Shown here: piece after piece, positions 32,801 through 40,359 of the stretch
How the letters are laid out: every line of letters begins with the position of its first letter
Numbering within the stretch: position 1 is the first letter of the stretch
Assembly (NCBI RefSeq): GCF_965208895.1
Contig: NZ_OZ242363.1
Location: 3,224,001-3,288,000, forward strand
From: Poriferisodalis sp965208895
Lineage (GTDB): Bacteria > Actinomycetota > Acidimicrobiia > Acidimicrobiales > Poriferisodalaceae
Length of the DNA stretch: 64,000 nt
Direction: 5' to 3'
Notes under the pieces: model-generated
What the model was told of the DNA's origin: nothing
Seen by the model: the letters and a program-made list of their open reading frames with translations, nothing else
The model's database searches: none
Position numbers and translations under genes: made by a program

Positions 32801-33479
32801 CGATCCTGACCAGACGGCCACTGCCGATGGCGAGACGCCTACGGCGCGCGGCGAGGCGCTCGCAGCGGAAGACCTGATCGCCTACGTCTACGGTCTCGGC
32901 GGCACTGCGGCCTTCAGCGAGCGGTTCGGTGACCAACTCGCCGAGGTTGCCGGCCCGGTGCGAATCCCGATGACCAGCGACCGAGCGCTGTTCGACGAGG
33001 CCGTCGCTTTGGGCCGCGACCTCCTGTGGTGGCACACTTGGGGTGAGCGTTTCGCCCCCGACAAGAACGCCAAGCTGCCCGAAGGCCGAGCCGTCGAGGC
33101 AGCGCCCGTCAGTGGCATGCCAGACGGCTTCGACTACGACCCCGAGAGCGAAGAACTCCGCGTCGGCAACGGCGTCTTCGCCCCGGTCAGCCCGGCGGTA
33201 TGGGACTTCGAAGTCTCCGGCCTGCGAGTCCTGCCGTCATGGCTCGGCTACCGGATGAAGAACCGCAAGGGCAAGAAATCCAGCGAACTTGACGACATCC
33301 GCCCGGCCCGCTGGACACAGTCGAAAGAACTCCTGCTCCTGCTGTCGATCCTCGAACACACCGTCGAAGTCACCCCACAAGCCGCCGACCTCCTCGGTCG
33401 CATCGTCGAAGGCCCACTCATCCCCGCGACCGACCTCCCAACGCCCACATCCGCCGAACGAACGCCCCCGAAGGCGTAG
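29835..33479 (+). CDS. Type ISP-like N6-adenine DNA methyltransferase with specificity domain
   Basis: Protein of 1214 aa. An N-terminal 300-residue helical part leads to the gamma-class methylase core: YTPQPVVDFMVRAVDEVL (about 376-393), SAM motif I MIDPATGTGTFLV (about 429-441), and catalytic motif IV VIGNPPYDRE (about 547-556). The last 250 residues match the C-terminal specificity region of type ISP enzymes: DLIAYVYGLGGTAAFSERF, ALFDEAVALGRDLLWWHT, VSPAVWDFEVSGLRVL, SSELDDIRPARWTQ. Classic type ISP enzymes fuse nuclease, helicase and methylase in one chain; here nuclease and helicase are in the preceding gene. A Pro/Ala-rich insertion near residue 690-715 is a linker. Predicted role: host methylation and target recognition. 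Confidence 0.87.
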   Translation: MADPRPTLSGSVLRRIRTQSDLFEYLADELGWPLDVVDMDEERLTWEWLPDEVGIDPDQMSSLRRLRQLRPLSADQPWGIFFVEFDRERLPVTQFRRVAQAFARRRSQRAPGDNRPRWDAENLLFVVTTGGDQTVQLHLLALWNREGRADEIRSLAWRPRQGSDRHLARLHSELLPRLAWPADDQAMADAWTAQWREAFKLPLGAAISTASRLAEQMAACAGDLRDQIAEALAAEAGSGPFTAMLGTVRSQLIADVDEARFADMCAQTLVYGLLSSRVTSPEDFGTSPVYSSVPLSNPFLEAFFEQVHDEASVLDLVGSGLDQLIADLRVSNVEAILDQFGSTAKGGDPVIHFYEEFLKQYDRKLRADAGAFYTPQPVVDFMVRAVDEVLRERFGLAMGIADSSTWAETAERNGFEVPEGVPADQPFVTMIDPATGTGTFLVAWLRQARESFLSGGGSDSDWSEHLGRHVLPQMHGFELMLGPYAIAHLKVALELHTHGVAEADVSVLLTDSLEHQTTQGQFGTMADPISVEGSAAADLKAHKRFTVVIGNPPYDREQKALGDAGKRKGGVVRFDTPGVDASPLLKAVTEPMREARLGGHLKNVYNDYVYFWRWAVWQATELPPGPGVVAFITASSYLDGISMGGVRHLLRQAFDELWIVDLGGEGRGALTEENVFDIQTPVAIAIGVRTGAAPAPAPVDAASQEQVGDDAAQSVSAPDDKCIVRYLRVEGDRASKLARLRDLKISIRAERVPGQGLERFVAVSANEYHDWAEITELFPWIRSGCKLGRTWPIAESKAVLQRRWRELIQRVPRRRRDAFVDTKSGKKSDIESRPLLSTSGKLRAVHRLKIGAEPEGYERYGYRTLDRQWVIADHRVIDRAGPALWRVRGRHQVFLTTLTSTKLGQGPVLTVSPYVPDLDHFSGRGAKNVMPLYRDPASANATTSSVNAAAPRSNVTAGVLGALAGALDAPPAIDQSLARSGRAGDDRRPDPDQTATADGETPTARGEALAAEDLIAYVYGLGGTAAFSERFGDQLAEVAGPVRIPMTSDRALFDEAVALGRDLLWWHTWGERFAPDKNAKLPEGRAVEAAPVSGMPDGFDYDPESEELRVGNGVFAPVSPAVWDFEVSGLRVLPSWLGYRMKNRKGKKSSELDDIRPARWTQSKELLLLLSILEHTVEVTPQAADLLGRIVEGPLIPATDLPTPTSAERTPPKA

Positions 33480-33577
33480 CTGATTGGTCTGCTCGAGAAA
33501 GTCCCCGGCGAGCCAGCGCAAGTTCGGCGCTTCCGTCGCATGGCTGAGCAGCTTCAGGTGCGTGCGACAATAGGCGG

Positions 33578-34483
33578 GTGGGAACCCGCTTGAGCCTTCG
33601 TCTCGCCGGTGATCGAGCCCAGTTCGGACAGGCCGACGCGGTTGATTTGGCGCGTCTCATCGTCGGGATCAACGCGGTCGTTCGCCGCACGGCATCCGTG
33701 CTGGCCGGACGCCGTCCTGGGCAGCGCGGAAGGCTGCCCCGCCAGATCGCCGACGCTGTGCGGCTGCGTCTGTGTGGCGTCTCTGAGGGCAGTCTCGTTG
33801 TCGAACTAGAACTGCCCGACGACCTGGTCCGATCCGATGAGATGGTGCTCGACGATGTCTCGCTCGGTGAAGCATCAGTGCTCACAGCGCTCGCTGTACT
33901 GGACGGTTCTGCGACGGGATTCGGCGATACGGCGACAGCGTGGACGCAGCTAGCGGATCGGCTGGACATTGGCGGGCGCAACGACTCCTTGACGCTCAGC
34001 GTGCCGTCGCATGCTCGATCGCCCGTACTCCTCGACCGGAACAACCGCACCCGCCTTGACGAGGTGACGCGGAGCGCGCAACGAGATGACGAAGCGGGTG
34101 ATCGCGTCGGCGTTCTGTACGAGGCCGACTTTGAGAGAAACGCTGCACGCTTGCGAACCGCACAGGGCGAGGCTGTGGCCGTGAAGTTCGGTGATGACCA
34201 AGCTGCGACAGTCAAGGAAGCCCTCAGGGAAAGAACCCGTTTCCGCGGACAGATCACCTATCACCAGCAGACTTCGGAGGTCGTCGCCGTTGACGTTATC
34301 GAGATTCTGCGAGCCCAGCAGCTGGTCCTCGGCAAGCAGGTGCGGGACTTCTGGACAACGAAGTCGGTGACTGAGCTAGCGGATGAGCAGGGCGTCGCTC
34401 CCGTCACTGACATCGAGGAGTTGGGAATTGAGAATGTTAGCGAGAGCGAAACTGAGGCGTTCATGGAAGCGCTTGGGCTTTGA
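33578..34483 (+). CDS. Uncharacterised 301-aa protein coupled to a PIN toxin
   Basis: No family recognised. The first 70 residues (LSLRLAGDRAQFGQADAVDL, LIVGINAVVRRTAS) form an alpha/beta start; the middle alternates strands and acidic helices. A region LRTAQGEAVAVKFGDDQAATV with ITYHQQTSEVVAVDVIEI suggests a small beta-barrel. The C-terminus is acidic (IENVSESETEAFMEALGL), which would suit binding a basic toxin. GTG 33578 is the start. It precedes the PIN gene by 3 nt in one transcript, so it may be an unusual large antitoxin or regulator. Confidence 0.6.
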   Translation: MGTRLSLRLAGDRAQFGQADAVDLARLIVGINAVVRRTASVLAGRRPGQRGRLPRQIADAVRLRLCGVSEGSLVVELELPDDLVRSDEMVLDDVSLGEASVLTALAVLDGSATGFGDTATAWTQLADRLDIGGRNDSLTLSVPSHARSPVLLDRNNRTRLDEVTRSAQRDDEAGDRVGVLYEADFERNAARLRTAQGEAVAVKFGDDQAATVKEALRERTRFRGQITYHQQTSEVVAVDVIEILRAQQLVLGKQVRDFWTTKSVTELADEQGVAPVTDIEELGIENVSESETEAFMEALGL

Positions 34484-34486
34484 CCC

Positions 34487-34906
34487 GTGGCGGTCCAGGC
34501 ACTGCTCGTGGATACAGATGTGTTCTCATTCGTGGCGCGCCAGCGAGACCAGGCCGAGCCGTTTCGCCCGATTCTCGAGGGCCGCTTGCTGGCGCTGTCG
34601 TTCGCGACGGTAGGAGAGGTGTACTACGGCGCGGCTCGTGCGGGGTGGGGCCAGCCGCGGCTTCGAGACTTGGCGACTTCCCTGCGTCGTTACACGATTC
34701 TCCCGGGCACTGTCGAGATCGCTCGGTGCTTCGGCGAAGTCAAGTCGCAGTTTCGTGACCAGTTCGACGAGGGTGACATGTGGATCGCGGCGACCGCCAT
34801 GGCGCACGAATTGCCGATTGTCACCAACAACCTTCGTCACTTCGAGCCGATGAACGCCCGGTTCGGATTCGGACTCGAGCATCCGAGTTACCGGGCCGAC
34901 GGGTGA
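34487..34906 (+). CDS. PIN-domain ribonuclease toxin (VapC-like)
   Basis: PIN-fold protein of 139 aa. It starts ALLVDTDVFSFVARQRD with the first catalytic Asp near residue 9. A Glu lies in ATVGEVYYGAARAGWG (about 43-57), and the paired acidic residues follow in FDEGDMWIAATAMAHELPIVTNN (about 92-115). This matches the D-E-D-D layout of Mg-dependent VapC RNases that cut tRNA or rRNA. GTG 34487 lies 3 nt after the preceding stop. The usual 80-aa VapB antitoxin is absent; the 301-aa upstream protein takes its place. Confidence 0.8.
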   Translation: MAVQALLVDTDVFSFVARQRDQAEPFRPILEGRLLALSFATVGEVYYGAARAGWGQPRLRDLATSLRRYTILPGTVEIARCFGEVKSQFRDQFDEGDMWIAATAMAHELPIVTNNLRHFEPMNARFGFGLEHPSYRADG

Positions 34907-34925
34907 GGCCCCGGAGTGAAGTTGC

Positions 34926-35660
34926 ATGTTGAGCCGGAGGCTGAGAGGTGCGATAGCGGAATTGAGGCTCTCCAGTACCAGGTTTCTCGCTCGGGTTCGC
35001 GCGGCGCCGTCCACTCCACATCGGACTCAGAACTCGGGCCACGAATCACCGACTGAACGGCTGACATTGGCGCAGCCGCGGATCGAGTCGTGGGGTTCTC
35101 CGCTGCCCGACCCGATCGCTGCTTTGGAACAGATCATGCGGCGAGGTGGCACGACGATTGTGCGCGCTGCATTTGAGTACTCATTCTTCGCGCATCCCGC
35201 AGAAGTTCGCATGCGAACGCCGTGGTACCCAACGCGGGCCCGCACGAGCAGAGAGCACTATCCGGGCTGCAATCGGGGCGACACTGCGCTGTGGCAGGGC
35301 CGCTCCGTCACGCTGGGTGACAATGCGTACGCCCAGCGGGCCTGGACCAAGTACTCCGGCCGCCCGATCAAGCGGAGGTCCGGGTTCTCGGTTCGCCACA
35401 TCTGGGGCAGCCCTTGGGATCCCGACGCCTTCACGGCCGGCTCGAACCTGTGCTACATGCCGTTTTGGGCAGGGATGCTCACTGAGAAGCAACACCCACA
35501 CCCACAGCTTGAGACGGCAATTCGCCAAGCTGCTTGGAACCTGTACTTCCGGTCTGATCCGGTGTGCGAACCATCTGAATTCGTGACCGATCCCGGAATA
35601 GACCTCGGGCGCATTCTCGGGTCCCAGCCAATCCTCGTGCTCCGGCCCGAATCGGGTTGA
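34926..35660 (+). CDS. Uncharacterised protein of the defence island, HNH-like C-terminal pattern
   Basis: Protein of up to 244 aa with no named family that I can assign. The C-terminal half (FSVRHIWGSPWDPDAFTAGS, NLCYMPFWAGMLTEKQHPHP, AIRQAAWNLYF) has a His-Ile-Trp, Asn and late His spacing. It resembles hypothetical proteins in defence loci that may have an HNH-type nuclease core. The N-terminal 50 residues look poorly conserved, and the start (ATG 34926) is uncertain. It sits 19 bp after the PIN toxin and may belong to the same transcript. Confidence 0.5.
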   Translation: MLSRRLRGAIAELRLSSTRFLARVRAAPSTPHRTQNSGHESPTERLTLAQPRIESWGSPLPDPIAALEQIMRRGGTTIVRAAFEYSFFAHPAEVRMRTPWYPTRARTSREHYPGCNRGDTALWQGRSVTLGDNAYAQRAWTKYSGRPIKRRSGFSVRHIWGSPWDPDAFTAGSNLCYMPFWAGMLTEKQHPHPQLETAIRQAAWNLYFRSDPVCEPSEFVTDPGIDLGRILGSQPILVLRPESG

Positions 35661-35815
35661 CTTGCCATCACGCTGACGTGGCGGGTTGGCTAACTCCGAT
35701 GGTGGTTGCGACAAGATGCTGGCGCACACTGCCGCGCGTCGCATGGCATCCATACTCTTGACAAGGAAGCAGTGCGGCACAGCACGATCTCCAATTCAAC
35801 TCAAGAGGAGTTCCG

Positions 35816-36645
35816 GTGTCCGAGACCATGCCCATCAAGCCCGAGGAGGCGGCAGGCGCGCGATTGAGCAGGTACTGGGCGGCAACGCTCGCCGTCACGA
35901 TCGAAACGAAGGCGAGTCCAAGCACGATCTCGACATCTGCATGCCGGACGGCTCGGTAATCGCCCTGGAGGTCACGCAGGACATGGCGCAAGCCCGCGAG
36001 AACCAGCGCGGCGCGCTTGAGAATCTCAGATGGAAATTCGATCAACTCGGACGCGAATGGTTCGTCGACCTCTTGGACAACGCATGGGTGAACGATCTGC
36101 ACACACGGCTTCCCGAGTTGCTCGGCCAACTGGAACGCAAGGGCATCACAGAGCTGAAGGTGCCGCGAGTCGCCGGTGGCGACGATGAGCGCACCGATGC
36201 AGGCACCGTCGGCGAATTCCGCGATCTCGGCGTCTTGTCGTGTCGCTCATACGAGTCAGGGGATGACTCCGTCGGCGCGGTTCACACTGACCAAATCGTA
36301 GACGCAGTGTGGGGCGATGTGAACAGTGCGACGGCAGTAGTAGCTCGGCATGTGTCGGAACGGCAAGACAACGCCTGCAAGCTCGCACGCGCTGCCTCAG
36401 CAGCGGAACGTCACCTGCTGATCTGGGTTGACCAAGCCGTGCTCGCCGCGAATGCCGCCATGCAGGTGGGCGAACGCCAGGGCCTGCTTCCCAGCGAAGT
36501 GCCGGAGTTGCCACCCGAGATCGACGTTGTCTGGCTGGCACTGGCCATGGCGGATCCGATCGTGTGGCGTCTCGACAGCGCCGGATGGGAGAGCCGAGGC
36601 CGCGTCGATGAAGCCGTCCATCTCGAGCACTGCGCATTGGGGTGA
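35816..36645 (+). pseudogene. Frameshifted gene for a PD-(D/E)xK-like protein
   Basis: A credible start (AAGAGGAG then GTG at 35816) opens frame 1 with VSETMPIKPEEAAGARL. Near 35855-35870 coding potential moves to another frame, continuing AIEQVLGGNARRHDRNEGES, then KHDLDICMPDGSVIALEVTQD and so on to the stop at 36645. The D-x-D ... A-L-E-V-T pattern resembles a nuclease-like fold seen in actinobacterial hypothetical proteins. The upstream part of the second frame looks random, which supports a one-base indel rather than a long N-terminus. Alternatives are a sequencing error or programmed frameshift. A 54-bp piece of its 3' part recurs at 42225-42278. Confidence 0.6.
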
Positions 36646-36704
36646 ACCCAGTGCAGTCTCGCAAGCAGGCAGACCGCCGCGGAACGTGCTGCCGGAAGTC
36701 ATCC

Positions 36705-36870
36705 CACGGTCCGCAATGCTCCGATGTCTGAGACTCCGCCGGTCATGCCAGAGCAACGCAGGAACGAACCGACATTGGCTGAACGGGTGGCACGCGCGCC
36801 ATAGATCGAGTAACCGCTTGGGTGGACCCGTGCCTATTGCTGCCGATATGAGCACATTCGCATCCACCAC
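36705..36870 (-). pseudogene. N-terminal remnant of a PIN-domain toxin gene
   Basis: Reading from GTG at 36870, the translation is VVDANVLISAAIGTGPPKRL, then LDLWRACHP. This is the first strand and helix of a COG1569-type PIN toxin with the first catalytic Asp. Similarity fades through VPALLWHDRRSL, and further downstream the frame is only the antisense of the neighbouring gene. The rest of the domain, including the other acidic residues, is missing. It follows an HTH gene in the same orientation, so this is a toxin-antitoxin module with a broken toxin. Confidence 0.6.
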
Positions 36871-36894
36871 AGCCCTTATGTCGAAGGCTCAGGG

Positions 36895-37209
36895 TTACTG
36901 CGTTGCGCGCAGGCGCCGCACAGCCTTGACCTCGGCGACCACGAGCGCCATCAGTTCCTCGTCGTCGAGGTCCGCAGACGGCCGAGGGGGCGGGGCTGGC
37001 AGCGCGGGACCGGATTGCACAAAGCGGCTGCGAGCCTGTGCTGCTGTCACGCCCATTACGTCGCCGATCTGATCCCATGACGCGCCTGCAATGCGAGCGG
37101 ATCGAACCAATTCCATGCACGACGCAGGCAAGACTGCACCGCAGGGCTCGGTATCTCTCAGCTCATTGAGCGCAGTCTCCGGCGTCAGGGTCTTGGTCGT
37201 TTCGCTCAC
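36895..37209 (-). CDS. HTH antitoxin-like protein of the broken PIN module
   Basis: Protein of 104 aa. A helix-turn-helix is visible in RSARIAGASWDQIGDVMGVT, then AAQARSRF (about residues 36-62), a pattern common in small actinobacterial antitoxins that precede PIN toxins. The C-terminus is acidic, then basic (ADLDDEELMALVVAEVKAVRR). GTG 37209 (SETTKTLTPETALNEL) is preferred; an in-frame ATG at 37236 would add nine residues. The toxin remnant lies 24 bp downstream. If still expressed it is an orphan antitoxin. Confidence 0.6.
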   Translation of the reverse strand: MSETTKTLTPETALNELRDTEPCGAVLPASCMELVRSARIAGASWDQIGDVMGVTAAQARSRFVQSGPALPAPPPRPSADLDDEELMALVVAEVKAVRRLRATQ

Positions 37210-37225
37210 GCCGTTCAGCGTAGGG

Positions 37226-37657
37226 GTGACCGCCATCGCGGGTCCAACGGTTATTCATGCGGACGATTGGAAGCTGACCGTCGAGGAGTACTACGCGCGT
37301 GTGCTGATCACCGTCACAGCCGGTGGCTTCATGAGCGGGTGGACGCTCGGCACGAACTTCCGGCAGATGCAGCCCGGAGACGAGGTGCTGGTCTATCGCC
37401 ATGGCGGCTTCGGCGGGATCGTCGCCCATGGATTTGCCGTGTGCGAACCGTATCCAGGCGACGCGGACGGCAACGAGGTGGACGAGTCCTCGATGGAGGC
37501 GTGGTGGGTTCAGGTTGCTTGGCAGGCGTGGAAGCCGCTCGAGGTGAGGCTGCGGCCCGAAGAACTGGCTGAGTTAGCGCCGGAGACGTTCGGGGATCGA
37601 ATCAGGGCATCGGGGCAACGCGTCGCCGTCGAGGAAGCCGACGCCTTCTACCGCTGA
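37226..37657 (+). pseudogene. Truncated left copy of the EVE-like gene
   Basis: From 37260 the sequence is almost identical to the intact EVE-like gene at 42467-42940, but the first 20 codons of that gene (MNFDLPDEFREAATYLL) are replaced by unrelated sequence. Translation could start at GTG 37226, giving TAIAGPTVIHADDW before the shared part. A 12-bp deletion near the 3' end removes four codons relative to the intact copy. Probably a non-functional or altered duplicate. Confidence 0.75.
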
Positions 37658-38177
37658 GCTCGGTGCCCGTGACCATCGCCGACGAACTGGGTTCGACGCT
37701 CGATGTTCGCATGGTCGGGGACCTCGCCGGTGAGGCTGTGTTCGAGCGCGGCGTCGGGTACTGGGAAGACGGCCGAGTGCAGTCGGTGAATGAAGAGGAT
37801 GGACGGCTGCAGGCGACGGTGCGAGGCACCGTGCCCTATGGCGTCGAGATGTGGTTCGAAGACGACGGCTTGCGGTGGATCTGCTCACGCCCGGCGGCCG
37901 AGGGCGGCTCGTTCTGCAAGCACTGCACTGCGGTAGCTCTGTCGCTGCTTAATGGCGACGAGCCGTCGGACGGAACCGACGCAACGCCGCCTGCGAACGC
38001 TGCCGAGCAGAGCACTGACGACGAACTGCTCGCTGACTTCGTCGGCCGGCTCGAACGCGAGCGGCTCGCGGAGATCGTGCTGAGTCAAACTGCCGGTGAC
38101 TGGCGACTGCGAGAGCAATTGCTGCTGGAAGCCAGGGCCGAACGGGGCCGGGGACTCGACATCGCACAGTGGCGCGA
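37260..38177 (+). repeat. Left long direct repeat (partner at 42531-43460)
   Basis: About 918 bp repeated in direct orientation at 42531-43460. The first roughly 320 bp differ at only two positions that I can see; the remainder differs at many scattered positions plus a 12-bp indel. The repeats flank the helicase-DarT-glycohydrolase cassette. Confidence 0.88.
37669..38177 (+). pseudogene. Truncated left copy of the SWIM zinc-finger gene
   Basis: Matches the first 170 codons of the intact gene at 42952-44844, then breaks off at 38177, after which the frame runs into unrelated sequence and overlaps the helicase gene. The zinc motif is damaged: the C-x-C ligands of the intact copy (CSCPAAE) read CSRPAAE here, because codon TGC became CGC at 37888-37890. 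The downstream C-x-H ligands (FCKHC) remain. Truncation plus ligand loss argue against function. Confidence 0.8.
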
Positions 38178-38245
38178 AGTCTCGACGGGTACCTTGGTGC
38201 TCACGTGGTCCCAGGCAGTGGGGCCGACAACAGAGAGCTATCGAG

Positions 38246-39673
38246 ATGCGCGTTTTGCCGACCGTCACGCCGACACCCGAGCAGTTGAAGGTGCTCGCCG
38301 ACGTCAAGCCGGGGTTCCGAATAATCCGGGGTGCTGCGGGAAGCGGCAAGACTACGACGGCTCTCTTGAGACTGAAGGAACAGATCCGAGTTCGCTTGGA
38401 CCGACGCGAGCGTCTTGGCCACGATGCGCCCGTACGTGTTCTCGTCCTGACCTTCAACAGGACCCTTGAGGGCTACATCACGGAACTCGCTCGGAACTCG
38501 ACGCCCAAGGACGATGCGCTGGATCTAGAGATCAAGACCTTCAGCCGGTGGGCAAGGTCGCTCGTGGGCCGTGTTGACATCGTCGGGGGTGATGAGACCT
38601 CGGCAATGCTGCGGCCACACATCGACAGCTTCGCTACGAATCGCCAGCATGAGTTCTTCGTTGACGAAATCCAGTACGTCATGGGCCGTTTCGAATACGA
38701 CCCCGTCAACTTCGATCCCGACGACCTGTCGGACTACCTCACGGTTGATCGGGACGGCCGAGGCAAGGCTCCGCGTGTGGCCCGTCCGACGCGTGAGAAA
38801 TTGATCTATGGGGCCATACCTGCGTACATGGACTCCAAGCGGCAGCGCGGGAAGATCGACTGGGGCGATCTCGCGATGCTCGCCGCCGACGCGTCCGACA
38901 AGGCCTACGACGTCGTGATCGTTGACGAGGCGCAGGATTTTTCGGCCAACCAGATTCGCGCCGTTCAGCAACACCTACAGGACCCGCATAACACGACGTT
39001 CGTGCTCGACGCGGTGCAGCGCATCTATCCGCAGTACTTCAAGTGGCGCGAGGTCGGCATCAGCGCCCGTCCAGAGTTCATTCATACCCTCAAGACGAAC
39101 TATCGCAATACCGCCGAGATAGCAGCTTTCGCCTACCCGCTGGTCAACGGGCTCCCGCTCGAGGATGACGGCACGCTGCCGGACTTCGCGAAGTGTCGTC
39201 GCTCAGGCGCGAAGCCGCTGGTGGTGGCGGGCAAGTACAGCGATCAGCTCAGGATTATGATCGACCGGCTCGAACTGACTGCTGATCTTGAGAATGAGTC
39301 TGTCGTTCTGCTGCAGCCACGCGGCGGCGGTTGGTTCAGCGAGGCCCGCAAGGTGCTGGCCCAGCGCGCAATTCCCTATTGCGAACTGACAAGGCAGAAC
39401 GAGTGGCCCACCGGTCCCGAGGTCGCCGCCTTGTGCACGATGCACTCCGCGAAGGGTCTCGAGTTTGACCACGTACTGCTCCCCGGCCTGAGCCAACGGG
39501 TGACTCCGCACGGCACGGATGAGGGCGACGCCGATCTCGAGCGGCTTCGGCGGATGCTTGCCATGGCCGTTGGCAGGGCCCGCAAGTCTGTGATGATCGG
39601 ATACAAACCGGGCGAGGAATCCTCGCTGATCAGGTTGCTTGACCCCGCAACGTATGAGCTCGTCAGGGCATGA
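38246..39673 (+). CDS. UvrD/Rep-like superfamily 1 DNA helicase, first gene of the ADP-ribosylation cassette
   Basis: Protein of 475 aa. The Q-motif-like region is TPTPEQLKVLAD, followed by Walker A IIRGAAGSGKTTTALLR (about residues 26-42), Walker B DEAQD at 227-231, motif IV-V region TNYRNTAEIAAFAYPL, then CTMHSAKGLEFDHVLLPG (about 396-413) and AVGRARKSVMIGY (about 440-452). It is shorter than UvrD (about 720 aa), like compact helicases in defence operons. ATG 38246 begins at the Q-motif with AGAGAG upstream; longer frames run back through the SWIM remnant. Its stop overlaps the next start by ATGA, so it is co-translated with the DarT-like gene. It may expose or process single-stranded DNA, the substrate of DarT enzymes (inference). 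Confidence 0.85.
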   Translation: MRVLPTVTPTPEQLKVLADVKPGFRIIRGAAGSGKTTTALLRLKEQIRVRLDRRERLGHDAPVRVLVLTFNRTLEGYITELARNSTPKDDALDLEIKTFSRWARSLVGRVDIVGGDETSAMLRPHIDSFATNRQHEFFVDEIQYVMGRFEYDPVNFDPDDLSDYLTVDRDGRGKAPRVARPTREKLIYGAIPAYMDSKRQRGKIDWGDLAMLAADASDKAYDVVIVDEAQDFSANQIRAVQQHLQDPHNTTFVLDAVQRIYPQYFKWREVGISARPEFIHTLKTNYRNTAEIAAFAYPLVNGLPLEDDGTLPDFAKCRRSGAKPLVVAGKYSDQLRIMIDRLELTADLENESVVLLQPRGGGWFSEARKVLAQRAIPYCELTRQNEWPTGPEVAALCTMHSAKGLEFDHVLLPGLSQRVTPHGTDEGDADLERLRRMLAMAVGRARKSVMIGYKPGEESSLIRLLDPATYELVRA

Positions 39674-40359
39674 GCACTGGCAAGAGGGTGCCGGAGGCCG
39701 TGCCGCAGTCGCGAGAGCAGATTCAGGGAGCTTCACGTTGCCCCGAGGTTGTAGAAGCTGCGACCGAACGCGGCATCACCAGCATCGTGCACTTCACGAC
39801 CGTCAAGGGATTGGTGGGGACGCTGTACAGCAAGGCGGTGAAGAATCGCCAGGATCTTCCAGCGGACGAATTAGTGCAGTATGTCTACGAGCCCAACGCC
39901 GTCGATCGGCACCTCGACGAGCGCTGGCACAGCTACGTCAACTTGTCGGTGACAGACATCAGCCTTCATATGTTCAACTTCTCGCGGCGCAAGCGCCCAA
40001 GGGAAGAATGGGTGATCCTGAAATTCGGTCCTGAGATCCTCGGTGATCCCGGCGTCGTGTTCTGCACGACGAACAATATCTACCCAGCCGCGCAGCGCCG
40101 TGGCGACCTCCACGGCTTCGGGCAGCTCTTTGCGCCGAGCGTCGCTGGCCGGTACGGACGCCTGACCAAGCGAGATGACAAACCGCAGAATCGGACGACC
40201 GACCCGCAAGCCGAGGTGCTGTACCCGTTCGAACTGCCGCTGACGCATCTGCACGAGATCACTGTTGCCAACGATGATGCCTACGAGGCGGTCATCGCAG
40301 CCCTGAGCCACTTCCCGAACGAACCTAGAGTTGAGATCAACCCGGAGGCGTTCCGATGA
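39670..40359 (+). CDS. DarT-like DNA ADP-ribosyltransferase (DUF4433-type)
   Basis: Protein of 229 aa. Characterised DarT toxins transfer ADP-ribose from NAD+ to thymidine or guanine in single-stranded DNA. Here ITSIVHFTTVKGL (about residues 36-48) supplies the NAD-binding His at 41. SYVNLSVTDISLHMF and VVFCTTNNIYPAAQ follow, and the catalytic Glu is expected in TDPQAEVLYPFELPL (Glu about 182), a DarT hallmark. The N-terminal 30 residues are extra. Coupled by ATGA overlaps to the helicase before and the ADP-ribosylglycohydrolase after. The assignment rests on motif order, so the exact subfamily is unsure. Confidence 0.75.
   Translation: MSTGKRVPEAVPQSREQIQGASRCPEVVEAATERGITSIVHFTTVKGLVGTLYSKAVKNRQDLPADELVQYVYEPNAVDRHLDERWHSYVNLSVTDISLHMFNFSRRKRPREEWVILKFGPEILGDPGVVFCTTNNIYPAAQRRGDLHGFGQLFAPSVAGRYGRLTKRDDKPQNRTTDPQAEVLYPFELPLTHLHEITVANDDAYEAVIAALSHFPNEPRVEINPEAFR

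Noticed and set aside
26524..33479. Complete DISARM system
   Set aside because: No drmA, drmB or drmC genes flank the pair; the methylase C-terminus matches type ISP enzymes instead.
35181..35780. 199-codon minus-strand gene overlapping 34926-35660
   Set aside because: The plus-strand product has a coherent conserved-looking C-terminal pattern; the minus frame does not.
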